Source: a candidate division TM6 bacterium GW2011_GWF2_37_49
Lineage (GTDB): Bacteria; Babelota; Babeliae; Babelales; RVW-14
Length of the DNA: 33,269 bases
Reading direction: 5' to 3'
Assembly: GCA_000989955.1 (NCBI GenBank)
Contig: LBTE01000009.1
Coordinates: 3,784-37,052 of the forward strand
In this document: piece after piece, positions 1 to 8,232 of the stretch
Numbering within the stretch: position 1 is the stretch's first letter
Layout of the letters: every line of letters begins with the position of its first letter
The notes under the pieces: model-generated
The model's database searches: none
What the model was told of the DNA's origin: nothing
Seen by the model: only the letters and a program-made list of their open reading frames with translations
Position numbers and translations under genes: made by a program

Positions 1-404
<404 letters not shown>

Positions 405-857
405 AATTATATTAGAGGTCCTTCAAACTCAGGTAATTTTTAATTACCATCTACTTAATAATTTCAAAGATAAAAATTTTTATTCCCATCCACTTTTTTT
501 GCCTTACTTGCAATTTTGAATAAGTATACTTTTTTATTTTCTTTTATCAAGCTTTTTTTATTTACTTTTTCTCATATTGCTTTTAACAAATTCTCAATTA
601 TAGCTTGTTAAAAACACTTTCTCTTTGACTTATTCAATTTGCGTTAATTTCAACTTCATGAAAAGAATTATAGCTCATTCCAAAACAATGTAAAGCACTT
701 TTTAAACATTTTCCACATATTTTTCAAACACTCGACGCAATCGCCGATTTCACGCTCAATTTTTTGCAATTTTTATATTTTATCTTGATTTTTTATATAA
801 CAAAATGATACAACATTTAAGTAACAAACAAACACGAAAAATTATAGGAGAAAATAG
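405..857. other. AT-rich intergenic region: rRNA leader and divergent promoter zone
   Basis: I see no gene here. On the minus strand it is the long leader of the 16S transcript. It holds a perfect small inverted repeat at 432-448 (arms GGTAATT/AATTACC, 3-nt loop) close to the 16S 5' end, possibly part of an rRNA-processing stem. A second TATAAT on the minus strand at 597-602 could belong to a second rRNA promoter, but no convincing -35 precedes it. The right end carries the leader of the gene at 858. Confidence 0.6.
667..694 (-). promoter_or_regulatory. Candidate sigma-70-type promoter for the 16S gene
   Basis: On the minus strand TTTACA (694-689) is followed after 16 nt by a perfect TATAAT (672-667). 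This is one mismatch from consensus over both hexamers. Transcription would start near position 660, giving a leader of about 255 nt before 16S. Base composition here is very AT-rich, so chance matches are possible. Confidence 0.5.
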
Positions 858-1985
858 GTGAAAATACAGACCATTGGAGGCGCCGCACAAGACATTTTTA
901 TGCACTACAACGGCACAGAAATTATGACTTTGGTTAAACAACAAAAGCATACATCTTTTATGCTTTTTGAGTCAGGTGAAAAGGTTGAAATCGACGATGT
1001 GGTCTACAAAACCGGTGGTGGTGCCACCAATTCCGCAGTATCATTTAAAAGAATGGGAATAGCTGCCAGTTGCTTCTGCAAAGTTGGAAATGACCCTGCT
1101 GGACAAGATATTTTAAACATGCTTAATACCGAATCAATTGATACCAAAAGCATAAAAGTCTCACAATCACACAAAACAGCAACTTCATTTATCGTAAATT
1201 CATTGGAAGGGGACTACACAATCTTTGCATACCGAGGAGCTAACGGATTCATAGAGTCCGACGAGATTCCTTGGAGTGACATAAAAAATGCAAGCCAATT
1301 TTATATCACCTCTCTAAGCCATAACTCCGCGCAAATACTGCCTACCATTGCAGAATTTGCAAAAAAAAATCAAATACCTGTCGCCATAAACCCAGGCATA
1401 AGTCAGCTAACCAAGGGCACTTTGAAGCTAAAAGAGTCATTGGCAAACATTGATACACTGATATTAAATAGCCATGAAGCCAAAATGTTTATGTTTGCTC
1501 TGACGCAAAGCGACCAAAGCTACAAAAAGGCCCTTGAATGCAGCACCTCCACAAAATTATGCGGATTAAACATGGAATCGGAAAATGCATATCTTTTGCA
1601 AACACCGATAACCTATGAAAATATGTATTTCAGCCTACAAAATTTCTTTAAAGAGGTTTTGAAAATGGGGCCCAAAATTGTTGTCGTAACCAACGGAAAA
1701 AACGGTGTGTACGCGGCCACCAGCGACGAAACGCTCTTCCATCCAAGCCTTAAAGCAAAAGTCATTAATTCCGTAGGAGCTGGTGATGCTTTCGGCTCAT
1801 GCTTTGTTGCAAGTCTTATGCATGGTTATGACATACCAACATCGCTAAAACACGGCATTATAAACAGCTCATCGGTTCTTGAACACATCGGAGCAAAAGA
1901 TGGACTCCTGACGTATGAAGCGCTCCTGGTCAAAGCAAAGCTAGTTCCCAATCTCATTCAACAACTTAAACCAATGCCACAATAA
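858..1985 (+). CDS. PfkB/ribokinase-family carbohydrate (or nucleoside) kinase
   Basis: A 375-residue cytosolic kinase of the PfkB/ribokinase fold, expected to phosphorylate a sugar or nucleoside hydroxyl with ATP. The second PfkB signature is clear: SVGAGDAF, with the family's catalytic base at Asp310 and the anion-hole Gly-Ala-Gly just before it. An N-terminal GGGATNSA motif (about residues 53-60) is the glycine-rich substrate-lid region, and a VVVTNGKNGV strand (about 274-283) precedes the ATP site. The start is GTG, chosen for its AGGAG-type site 7 nt upstream; no better ATG lies nearby. The substrate cannot be read from sequence: ribokinase, adenosine kinase and 2-keto-3-deoxygluconate kinase all fit. 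The downstream gene starts 2 nt after the stop, so the two are probably co-transcribed. Confidence 0.9.
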   Translation: MKIQTIGGAAQDIFMHYNGTEIMTLVKQQKHTSFMLFESGEKVEIDDVVYKTGGGATNSAVSFKRMGIAASCFCKVGNDPAGQDILNMLNTESIDTKSIKVSQSHKTATSFIVNSLEGDYTIFAYRGANGFIESDEIPWSDIKNASQFYITSLSHNSAQILPTIAEFAKKNQIPVAINPGISQLTKGTLKLKESLANIDTLILNSHEAKMFMFALTQSDQSYKKALECSTSTKLCGLNMESENAYLLQTPITYENMYFSLQNFFKEVLKMGPKIVVVTNGKNGVYAATSDETLFHPSLKAKVINSVGAGDAFGSCFVASLMHGYDIPTSLKHGIINSSSVLEHIGAKDGLLTYEALLVKAKLVPNLIQQLKPMPQ

Positions 1986-1987
1986 AT

Positions 1988-3001
1988 ATGCTTTATCTAG
2001 AAATTAACGACCAAACTCTACTACTCGCACATATCAATAACAACAAAGTCTGCGCTCACAAAATTATCGACCTTCCCCCTCAAACCATAAATGATGGCGT
2101 CATATTTAATCCACAGAATATACTTGTCCATATAAATGAATTTATACATATATATAAACTGAAAAAAACACCCACCATAATTAATGCCCCAGAACTATAT
2201 AATAAAGAGGGAATTCTTCAAACTCTTGCCGTTTTACAGTTTGCGTTAATCTTAAGCAAGTCCAACATCAAAATACAAAAAATCATTGCAATCCCTCAAT
2301 CAACCACTGATTTGACGCAACTGGAATACATTAATAATACCGTCGCGATCATCAACACCACCACGCACACAAATCTACTTCAACAACTTCAGGCAAAGTC
2401 GCCATTCAATCCGTTAATTTGGCTAGGCACAACAATTGCAGTCATCGGCTGCGCATCATTTTTAGTGCTATCTATCAGCCGAACCAATCTTGCAGCGCTT
2501 GGCAGCCTTACTCAATCACAAAGTCAACTGCAGTCATCCATCAGCCAAATGCAGGCGAAAAGCAGCTCCTTGAACGATCTACGCAAGCAAAACGATGCAC
2601 TGAGCTCTACAATTAATAAATCGCAAGAATACGTGTCTAAAAACAATAACCCTCTCGAACTATTAAATATCGTCACAAAAAAGATACCAAATAATGCATG
2701 GCTTTCAAAAATTGAACTAGGCGATGCCTACAAAGCCAAAAGTTCTCAAAATCAGCCACAGAAGGCTAAATGCATCGTTCCAAAATCAGATAAGCTAGAA
2801 ATTATTGGGTACAGCTACAAAATTGGCTCGCCGCTTAAATTTATGGAACGGCTTTCTGATAACAACCATCACATCAACGCGCCGAAGTTAACTTATTTAA
2901 AGAAGCTAAAAACAACACAAAACAAAAAAGCTCCATTTCACATATCCGTAAACAGGTATGAATTCAAAATTTGTGGAAATTTGACAAAACAAAACACATA
3001 A
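1988..3001 (+). CDS. PilN/GspL-like inner-membrane assembly protein of a type IV pilus or type II secretion system
   Basis: The 337-residue protein has a cytoplasmic N-terminal part (about 1-140), a single transmembrane helix at about 143-164 (PLIWLGTTIAVIGCASFLVL), a Gln/Ser-rich coiled coil (about 170-215) and a periplasmic domain. The last contains LLNIVTKKIPNNAWLSKI and then LEIIGYSYKIGSPLKFMERL, which is how PilN and the C-terminal part of GspL look. In those systems the protein links a cytoplasmic actin-like platform (PilM) to the periplasmic pilus alignment complex. The N-terminal ~135 residues could be a reduced PilM-like domain, which would give a GspL-like PilM-PilN fusion; this is inference. 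It follows the sugar kinase by 2 nt. No other pilus gene is visible in the window. Confidence 0.6.
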   Translation: MLYLEINDQTLLLAHINNNKVCAHKIIDLPPQTINDGVIFNPQNILVHINEFIHIYKLKKTPTIINAPELYNKEGILQTLAVLQFALILSKSNIKIQKIIAIPQSTTDLTQLEYINNTVAIINTTTHTNLLQQLQAKSPFNPLIWLGTTIAVIGCASFLVLSISRTNLAALGSLTQSQSQLQSSISQMQAKSSSLNDLRKQNDALSSTINKSQEYVSKNNNPLELLNIVTKKIPNNAWLSKIELGDAYKAKSSQNQPQKAKCIVPKSDKLEIIGYSYKIGSPLKFMERLSDNNHHINAPKLTYLKKLKTTQNKKAPFHISVNRYEFKICGNLTKQNT

Positions 3002-3012
3002 ATATTGCACGC

Positions 3013-3209
3013 TCAAAACCATTATTTTCAGGGCCATACATCAACCATCACCATCCAAACACAGCGCGGCATCAAGGCTGCCAGATAATTTATATTTTTT
3101 TAGATGCGAGCTGCCAGCACTGACTGGGACGTGTCTAGCGAAAGAGTTTGAAAAAAAGTGCAAAAAGTCACATTCGCTTAAAAAAAACAATGTCGTTATT
3201 GATTATAAG
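3013..3209 (+). repeat. Intergenic repeat R, copy 1
   Basis: About 200 bp that recur with small differences at 10831-11036, as partial copies at 5631-5736 and 12921-13078, and as a diverged copy at 24222-24410. It is non-coding in most copies because of frame breaks. Here it directly follows the PilN-like gene and runs into the palindromic element at 3210. It belongs to the flank of the secreted-protein paralogue unit. Confidence 0.85.
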
Positions 3210-3276
3210 CTGGGTCCCCGCTTTCGCGAGGACGACGTGGTGTGAATTATCGTCATCCCCTTGAAAAAGGGGATCC
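3210..3276 (+). mobile_element. MITE-like palindromic element, short (67-bp) form
   Basis: Left end TGGGTCCCCGC..GAGGACGACG and right end GTCATCCCC..GGGGATCCA are inverted copies of each other, and each also folds into a small hairpin. The same 67-bp form occurs at 11037-11103. The longer form, with about 70 bp more in the middle, is at 7283-7419 and 24411-24548. No coding capacity, so it would have to be mobilised in trans. Confidence 0.75.
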
Positions 3277-3338
3277 AGGAATACACAGATAGATCGCCAC
3301 TTATGCGCGCAAGAAGAATAATAATAATAATAAGAAAC

Positions 3339-3368
3339 TTGAAAAACGCATCTACAATAATTTATATT
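3339..3368 (+). promoter_or_regulatory. Promoter of secreted-protein paralogue 1
   Basis: TTGAAA (3339-3344), an 18-nt spacer and TATATT (3363-3368). The same pair with the same spacing precedes paralogue 3 (11165-11194), and TTGCAA-N18-TATATT precedes paralogue 2 (8745-8774). A trinucleotide tract, (AAG)2(AAT)5 at about 3311-3331, lies just upstream of the -35. The leader to the start codon is about 40 nt and ends in an AAAGGA ribosome-binding site. Confidence 0.65.
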
Positions 3369-3415
3369 AAAAACAAAAATTGTCAGTTTTGTGTAAAAAG
3401 GGAAAGGATTGATCA

Positions 3416-5566
3416 ATGAATAAATTTAGTAAAATATTGGCATTGATGCTCGGTTTAATGCTATCAGGGCTAACCGTTTTTGCGATGGAAGAAGAAATAC
3501 CAATGACAGAAACGCCTCCCCCCTATCAAATTAAAACGTCCCCCACAACAAAAGACCCAATCGAACCAGCCATTTTGGAAGAAAAAAAATCGTACATTCA
3601 ATCGACGCTTCAATCAATACAAAAATCTTATACCGAAGCATTAAATTTATTAAAAAAAGACACTGCAGTATTTGACATTCTAGCCTTAGATCAACCATCA
3701 GCCGTTACCCATTCAGCTAAACATATTTTAGCAAATTGGGCAAAACCAGAATCAGAATCAGAACTAACAGATTTAACCAGACAAAATAAAGTAATTCACG
3801 CATATTTTGCAGCATTATTAAAACTAAATTTATTTTGTCGTGACGCTAATCCAGAGTTGGGTGATTTTGGATTAATAAAAAGCAATGACAAAGACGCCAA
3901 AGATGACAACAAAGCCTACGTTAGTGCAATAGTTAACATACTTGACACACTCGTAACAACCAAAAACGAATTTTTAACCGACGCTGAAATAACAAAAATC
4001 GTATTAACAAATCTTCCACAAAATACACGTGATAACCTAAAATCAGGATGGTTAACAAGGCTTTTTTTTAATACATCCTCCTCTAAAACCCTACTCCACA
4101 CAGTCAAGCTTGCCGCACACGACTTTTATTCAAAAAACTGCTTTTTGGGTAATAAGTATTTAGAATTAACATCAATAACCGAGCTTGGCAAAAATTCAAC
4201 CGAAACACTAAAATCATTCGTATTATTCAGACAAGACCTTGAAAATCAGAAACAAAACGTCAGCGACTCGCAAGACAAAGAAATTTTACAAATTATGATC
4301 CAAGCTGTTGACACTAAAATTGAGAAACTATCTACAGATAGAAATTGGACTACTGACCAAACCAAACAGCTCTCAGCATTTTATAAATTAAAACAAATGA
4401 AAAATGCTTTTACAAATTCATCTATTGGATTTGTGTCTGAAAGCACAAGCGATAGCTTTGACAATTTACTAAAAATGATAGGAATGGGTGATTGGGACGG
4501 TAGACGTGATAATAAGTATGATGATCCTAATCAAATTAAAGGTATAGATCAAAACGTACTTCAAACCTGCCAAAACATCGAAAACGCTTATTTACTTTTT
4601 ATTACCCTGCAGCTTCAAATTGAAATATTTAACAATGATTCAACAGAACAACTATTATTTATTTTATTAAATATTTTATCTAAAATCATTGAACTAATCC
4701 CAACACCGCCAGCCAAAATATCACTTTCACAATTGTGGCTTTACGATGAATTCACCAACGCACTGCCTCCAGAGGTGAAGCAAAACCACGACATTATCAA
4801 ATACCGCCTCGCCCGACTTGCCTTCACCTTTTGTCATCAAAATCCTGTCCTCGTAAATCAATATTTTTTTATCGATCAAAGCGATCAAAGCGATCAATAC
4901 AAACAAGCTCGAATACAACTTATTGCCTGCATAATTGAACAACAAAAATTTTATAAATCCCAAAAAGACGCCTACAAACAACAATTTGGTGTTACTCGCG
5001 CCATAGACTACTCCAAGCGCATGATTTTTGGGGCGGCAGAAACGCATCTGATCTATGAAATGCTTGGTAAATTGATTAAAGCAGAAGCTGAGCGCCCGAC
5101 TAATGAACAACGAGAACGTGAAGCTATAGAAAAATGGAAACAAGAAGAAGCTGAACGCCTGGCTAATGAACAACGAGAACGAGAAGCTATAGAAGAACGA
5201 AAAAAACAAGAAGCTGAACGCCTGGCTAAGCAAGAAAAATCATTAAAAGCAGACGAAGAATGGTATCAGGCAAGAACACGTCGCTTGGCCGAGGAAGCAA
5301 AAGCCATTGATGAAACAAGACAAGCAACACCGACAGTGACCACAAATAAAGAACAAAAAAAGAAAGCCAAGCAACGCCTTAAAGAGTTCAATGCCCTACA
5401 AGCCGCGGCTGCAGCTGAGAGACAATTACAAGAAAACGCTAACAAAGCAATCCAGGCAGCCGAAGGCGAAGAAAAACGCAGGCTGGTTGTAGAAGAAATT
5501 GCCAGAAGAAAAACCACTCCACAAAATGTACTAGATTTAATTCGAAAAACAGATGCAAATGATTAA
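3416..5566 (+). CDS. Secreted coiled-coil protein, paralogue 1 of 3 (function unknown)
   Basis: The 716-residue product begins with a clear Sec signal peptide (MNKFSKILALMLGLMLSGL then TVFA, cleavage probably after about residue 23). It is paralogous to the proteins at 8823 and 11241. Shared blocks include AALLKLNLF..NPELGDFGL, LTDAEITKIVLTNLP, DFYSKNCFLGN and a Trp-Leu-Tyr motif. The body is helical and rich in Asn, Gln and Lys. From about residue 550 it becomes a highly charged Glu/Arg/Ala coiled coil with a tandem 21-residue repeat (residues 558-599 plus a partial third unit). I recognise no enzyme motif. Such repeated exported families suggest surface or host-interaction roles, but that is inference. 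Start ATG follows AAAGGA by about 8 nt. Promoter and terminator are shared with its paralogues. Confidence 0.85.
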   Translation: MNKFSKILALMLGLMLSGLTVFAMEEEIPMTETPPPYQIKTSPTTKDPIEPAILEEKKSYIQSTLQSIQKSYTEALNLLKKDTAVFDILALDQPSAVTHSAKHILANWAKPESESELTDLTRQNKVIHAYFAALLKLNLFCRDANPELGDFGLIKSNDKDAKDDNKAYVSAIVNILDTLVTTKNEFLTDAEITKIVLTNLPQNTRDNLKSGWLTRLFFNTSSSKTLLHTVKLAAHDFYSKNCFLGNKYLELTSITELGKNSTETLKSFVLFRQDLENQKQNVSDSQDKEILQIMIQAVDTKIEKLSTDRNWTTDQTKQLSAFYKLKQMKNAFTNSSIGFVSESTSDSFDNLLKMIGMGDWDGRRDNKYDDPNQIKGIDQNVLQTCQNIENAYLLFITLQLQIEIFNNDSTEQLLFILLNILSKIIELIPTPPAKISLSQLWLYDEFTNALPPEVKQNHDIIKYRLARLAFTFCHQNPVLVNQYFFIDQSDQSDQYKQARIQLIACIIEQQKFYKSQKDAYKQQFGVTRAIDYSKRMIFGAAETHLIYEMLGKLIKAEAERPTNEQREREAIEKWKQEEAERLANEQREREAIEERKKQEAERLAKQEKSLKADEEWYQARTRRLAEEAKAIDETRQATPTVTTNKEQKKKAKQRLKEFNALQAAAAAERQLQENANKAIQAAEGEEKRRLVVEEIARRKTTPQNVLDLIRKTDAND
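5087..5231 (+). repeat. 63-bp in-frame tandem repeat in the coiled-coil tail
   Basis: Units begin at 5087, 5150 and 5213, exactly 63 bp apart; the third is partial. The first two encode 21-residue units beginning AERPTNEQREREAIE and AERLANEQREREAIE, and the third starts AERLAKQEK. Because the period is a multiple of three, gain or loss of a unit would only change the coiled-coil length. Confidence 0.85.
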
Positions 5567-5583
5567 TTCATTGTAACTTCAAA

Positions 5584-5627
5584 AAAGAAGAGGTGGCGTG
5601 CCGACATCGGCACGCCACCTCTTCTTT
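5584..5627 (+). terminator. Hairpin terminator after paralogue 1
   Basis: A near-perfect inverted repeat with arms of about 20 bp (5584-5604 and 5607-5627) around CCGACATCGG, so the loop is about 4 nt. The core GGCGTGCCGACATCGG.. recurs after paralogue 2 (10798) and paralogue 3 (12887). The T-run after the stem is short. The arms are A-rich on the left and T-rich on the right, so it could work from both strands. Confidence 0.8.
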
Positions 5628-5630
5628 GCA

Positions 5631-5736
5631 TACAGTCAAAACCATTATTTTCAGGACCATACATCAACCATCATCATCCAAACACAGCGCGGCATCAAGT
5701 CTGCCAGATAATTGATATTTTTTTAGATGCGAGCTG
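5631..5736 (+). repeat. Intergenic repeat R, truncated copy after paralogue 1
   Basis: Matches the first half of R as seen at 10831-11036, then diverges after the GAGCTG at about 5731-5736. Its position directly behind the terminator is the same as after paralogues 2 and 3, which supports duplication of a whole gene-plus-flank unit. Confidence 0.8.
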
Positions 5737-5789
5737 TCAAACAAGTACAGCAGCTGCATGCCAAATAAAATTTTTGGAAATAATAAAAA

Positions 5790-5842
5790 GTGCCTCTGCA
5801 TTTTGCAGCCATTATAAATAGGCTTACAACGTACAGAGGCAC
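5790..5842 (-). terminator. Hairpin, probable terminator of the glycosyltransferase gene
   Basis: Perfect 9-bp arms GTGCCTCTG (5790-5798) and CAGAGGCAC (5834-5842) with a 35-nt loop. Read on the minus strand it lies about 40 nt beyond the stop of the glycosyltransferase and is followed by TTTTTATTATTT, as in an intrinsic terminator. The large loop makes the assignment less certain. Confidence 0.5.
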
Positions 5843-5881
5843 AACTTAAATCCGACTAGATCGTCGATTTGATCAACGCAT

Positions 5882-7135
5882 TTAATTTGATTTTAGCTTT
5901 AATCGTTCAAGGATCACCTTTTTGATCTCTTCATCAAATAACAAATCGCTTGAGCAGAACTTTTTTGATTTTTGATACTGTTGAGTTGGGTTTTCAAGAA
6001 TATTTGAAACAATTTTACGAAGATCCTTCATGCGGTGAAATATGTGACCGGCGCCTGCCATCTCAAGCCAATCAACTGTAGCTTTTTCCCAGAACAAGCA
6101 TGATCCCGACATATCGACAGCAATCGGCAACTTCACAAACATTGCTTCGTTGCAAACATTTGGGCTTGGCTGAGTAACCAACAAATCAGATATTGCCATC
6201 AAATCATGTATTTTCGGCGTAAACGGAACAATTGAAAATGTTACATTTTTTGTTGGCTTAATTTTGTTTAGCTTGGGTACCAATTTATTATTTCTACCGA
6301 TACAAACTAAAAGATGTGACGGAATATCAAGGTCCATCAATCGCTGCGCATACTCAATAAGTTTATTAGAACCAGTGCCGCCTCTCATCAACAGAATTAC
6401 TTTTTTATTATCCGGAATATTCCACTCTTTTCTGATCGCTGGCTTATTTTTGGGCATAAAAAACTCTTTTCTGAGTGGACAACCAACCTCTCTGACGCAT
6501 GAAATAGGAATATGGCGTCTTGCAAGCTGTTTCTCGATTCTTGGAGTTTTAACTCGAACAGTTATCGGAAAATCATATTTCTTCAATTTACCCATATTTA
6601 AAAACCAGTTTGTGAGGTCAGCATCAAGTGTTATGAGCATAAACGGAATATTGCTTTGCTGAGCTGCCCAAGCGGCTGGATAATTCAAAAATGGTATCAC
6701 AGATATGGCCAAATCTGGCTTCTCATCAGCTAAATATTTCATAAAACGTTTTTTGAATGATTTTGTATTCATTCTAAAAAACACCGGTGTCGGATACCTA
6801 ACCACAAAATTTACTGTATTAACCCAACCATCCTTGACAAGCGAACAGTACGAATCTTCGCCAACCCCAGTTTTTTTAAAAAAGTCTTCGATCGGATAAA
6901 CCAATTTAATATCACAATTCGGCAGAACATCGTTTAATGTTGCACAGGCCGCCATGTGCCCGTTGCCACCCTTACTTGAAAAAACAAGAATTTTAGGCCG
7001 CCTTGTCGCAACATCTGATGTAAGTGCAGGCGCAACAATCTCGGTTTTATTGGATTTATGCTCATTTTTCTTGGAATAACAAAAATCAACTACCACCAAA
7101 CAAACAATATTAAATATAATTACTGATTTTTTCAC
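5882..7135 (-). CDS. GT28/MGDG-synthase-like glycosyltransferase with an N-terminal membrane anchor
   Basis: A 417-residue GT-B glycosyltransferase resembling monogalactosyl/glucosyl-diacylglycerol synthases (UgtP/MGD1) and MurG. The glycine loop SSKGGNGHMAA (53-63) starts the acceptor domain. The C-terminal domain has the donor-site features LLMRGGTGSNKL, SDLLVTQPSPNVCNEAM and a late FWE. The likely role is transfer of a sugar from UDP-sugar to a membrane lipid. The hydrophobic segment at residues 5-20 is unusual for this family, which is normally peripheral, and would act as an anchor or signal sequence. The frame stays open upstream to 7318, but that extension is the translated palindromic element at 7283-7419. 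I therefore chose GTG at 7135, which has AAGG 8-9 nt upstream. Divergent from the deacetylase at 7473. Confidence 0.8.
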   Translation of the reverse strand: MKKSVIIFNIVCLVVVDFCYSKKNEHKSNKTEIVAPALTSDVATRRPKILVFSSKGGNGHMAACATLNDVLPNCDIKLVYPIEDFFKKTGVGEDSYCSLVKDGWVNTVNFVVRYPTPVFFRMNTKSFKKRFMKYLADEKPDLAISVIPFLNYPAAWAAQQSNIPFMLITLDADLTNWFLNMGKLKKYDFPITVRVKTPRIEKQLARRHIPISCVREVGCPLRKEFFMPKNKPAIRKEWNIPDNKKVILLMRGGTGSNKLIEYAQRLMDLDIPSHLLVCIGRNNKLVPKLNKIKPTKNVTFSIVPFTPKIHDLMAISDLLVTQPSPNVCNEAMFVKLPIAVDMSGSCLFWEKATVDWLEMAGAGHIFHRMKDLRKIVSNILENPTQQYQKSKKFCSSDLLFDEEIKKVILERLKLKSN

Positions 7136-7282
7136 CGAAAGGCCCTTCAATAAAATAAAGCAACACTGCCATACAACACACAAAGTCAATTGAGTATATA
7201 AAAACACGCAAAAAAAAATAGATTTTAGTGCACACAAGTTTGATAAGTCTTTATGTTTTGTTATGCTGAAAACTTGAGAAAC

Positions 7283-7419
7283 TGGATCCCCTTTTTCAAG
7301 GGGATGACGACTCAACATTCACACGTTAATTAAATTATCACTGTGCAAGTTGAAGTTATCGAGCCGGTTTTATAACAATCGCATTTACATCACGTCGTCC
7401 TCGCGAAAGCGGGGACCCA
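7283..7419 (-). mobile_element. MITE-like palindromic element, long (137-bp) form
   Basis: Ends TGGATCCCC..GGGGATGACG (7283-7309) and CGTCGTCC..GGGGACCCA (7393-7419) are inverted copies. The interior matches 24411-24548 in reverse orientation, including TTAATTAAATTATCA. The R-repeat tail (AATGTCGTTATTGATT on the minus strand) continues at 7420-7445. It occupies the gap between the divergent glycosyltransferase and deacetylase genes. Confidence 0.75.
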
Positions 7420-7472
7420 GCCCAGAATCAATAACGACATTGTATTTTTTATTTTTAAATTAGGATCAAATC

Positions 7473-8216
7473 ATGATATTTCGCCAAAACGGCTCCGTAG
7501 TCATCTCAATTTTGGGGCTAGTCGCATTAACACTGACAGCCATGACGTGGATTGCAATCCCCAACTCACCTCAACTTTTTGGCCAAGCCGTGCATAGAGT
7601 CAAAACGCCAGAAAAAATAGTTGCCTTAACGTTTGACGACGGGCCAAATCCTCCGTTCACAGAACAAATTTTAAATGTATTAAAAAAACATCAAGTCAAA
7701 GCAACATTTTTCGTTGTAGGCGAACGAACAACGCAATACCCAGAAACTGTTAAACTCACCTACCAATCCGGCCACGAGATTGGCAACCATACCCTGTCAC
7801 ACCATGTTTTGGTTGGCAAATCCAAAAAATTTATTATTTCAGAGATTGACTCAACGGATGCATTAATACGTGAGCTTGGATATACCGGCCCAATACACTT
7901 CAGATCGCCCAAGGGCATGAAGTTCGTCACTTTATCCCAAACTCTTGCCCACAAAGGACGGCTCAATGTTTTGTTTGACGTTGTCGGCTGGGACTGGTCA
8001 CGTCCAGGAATCAAAAAAATAGTTAAAAATGTTATGAAAAGCGTTCGCCACGGATCAATCATTCTTTTGCACGATGGAGATGGTGATCACAACGACAAAA
8101 TAACCGATCGAAGCCAAACAGTGCAAGCAACGAATATCATCATTCAACGACTGAAAGACCAAGGCTACAAATTCGTAACAATATCTGAACTGTTGAAGAT
8201 GGGAAAGATACGATAG
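7473..8216 (+). CDS. NodB-domain polysaccharide deacetylase, membrane-anchored
   Basis: The 247-residue protein has one N-terminal hydrophobic segment (about 9-28) and then a complete carbohydrate esterase 4 (NodB) domain. Motif 1 is TFDDGP (53-58, catalytic base and metal Asp55/Asp56). Motif 2 is NHTLSHH with metal ligands His106 and His110. Motif 3 is FRSPKG, motif 4 is GWDWSRPG, and motif 5 is IILLHDGDG. The family removes acetyl groups from N-acetylglucosamine polymers such as peptidoglycan or chitin using Zn or Co. With an uncleaved anchor it would act in the periplasm. The precise substrate is not deducible. Start ATG has AGGA 7 nt upstream. It is divergent from the glycosyltransferase and is followed by the foldback element. 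Confidence 0.9.
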   Translation: MIFRQNGSVVISILGLVALTLTAMTWIAIPNSPQLFGQAVHRVKTPEKIVALTFDDGPNPPFTEQILNVLKKHQVKATFFVVGERTTQYPETVKLTYQSGHEIGNHTLSHHVLVGKSKKFIISEIDSTDALIRELGYTGPIHFRSPKGMKFVTLSQTLAHKGRLNVLFDVVGWDWSRPGIKKIVKNVMKSVRHGSIILLHDGDGDHNDKITDRSQTVQATNIIIQRLKDQGYKFVTISELLKMGKIR

Positions 8217-8232
8217 CGACAAATAATTTTTA

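Noticed and set aside
3284..3415. Riboswitch in the conserved leaders of the paralogues
   Set aside because: The conserved stretch after the promoter is only about 40 nt and unstructured, too short for a known riboswitch; similarity is explained by duplication.
3168..3416. 82-codon minus-strand open frame upstream of paralogue 1
   Set aside because: It covers the palindromic element, the AAT tract (poly-Tyr) and the promoter, so it is not a gene.
4727..5233. 168-codon minus-strand open frame inside paralogue 1
   Set aside because: It is the reverse of the Glu/Lys-rich coiled-coil codons, giving Phe/Ser-rich nonsense; the sense frame has signal peptide, promoter and paralogues.
6264..6662. 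132-codon plus-strand open frame inside the glycosyltransferase
   Set aside because: Antisense shadow of a gene with clear GT-B motifs.
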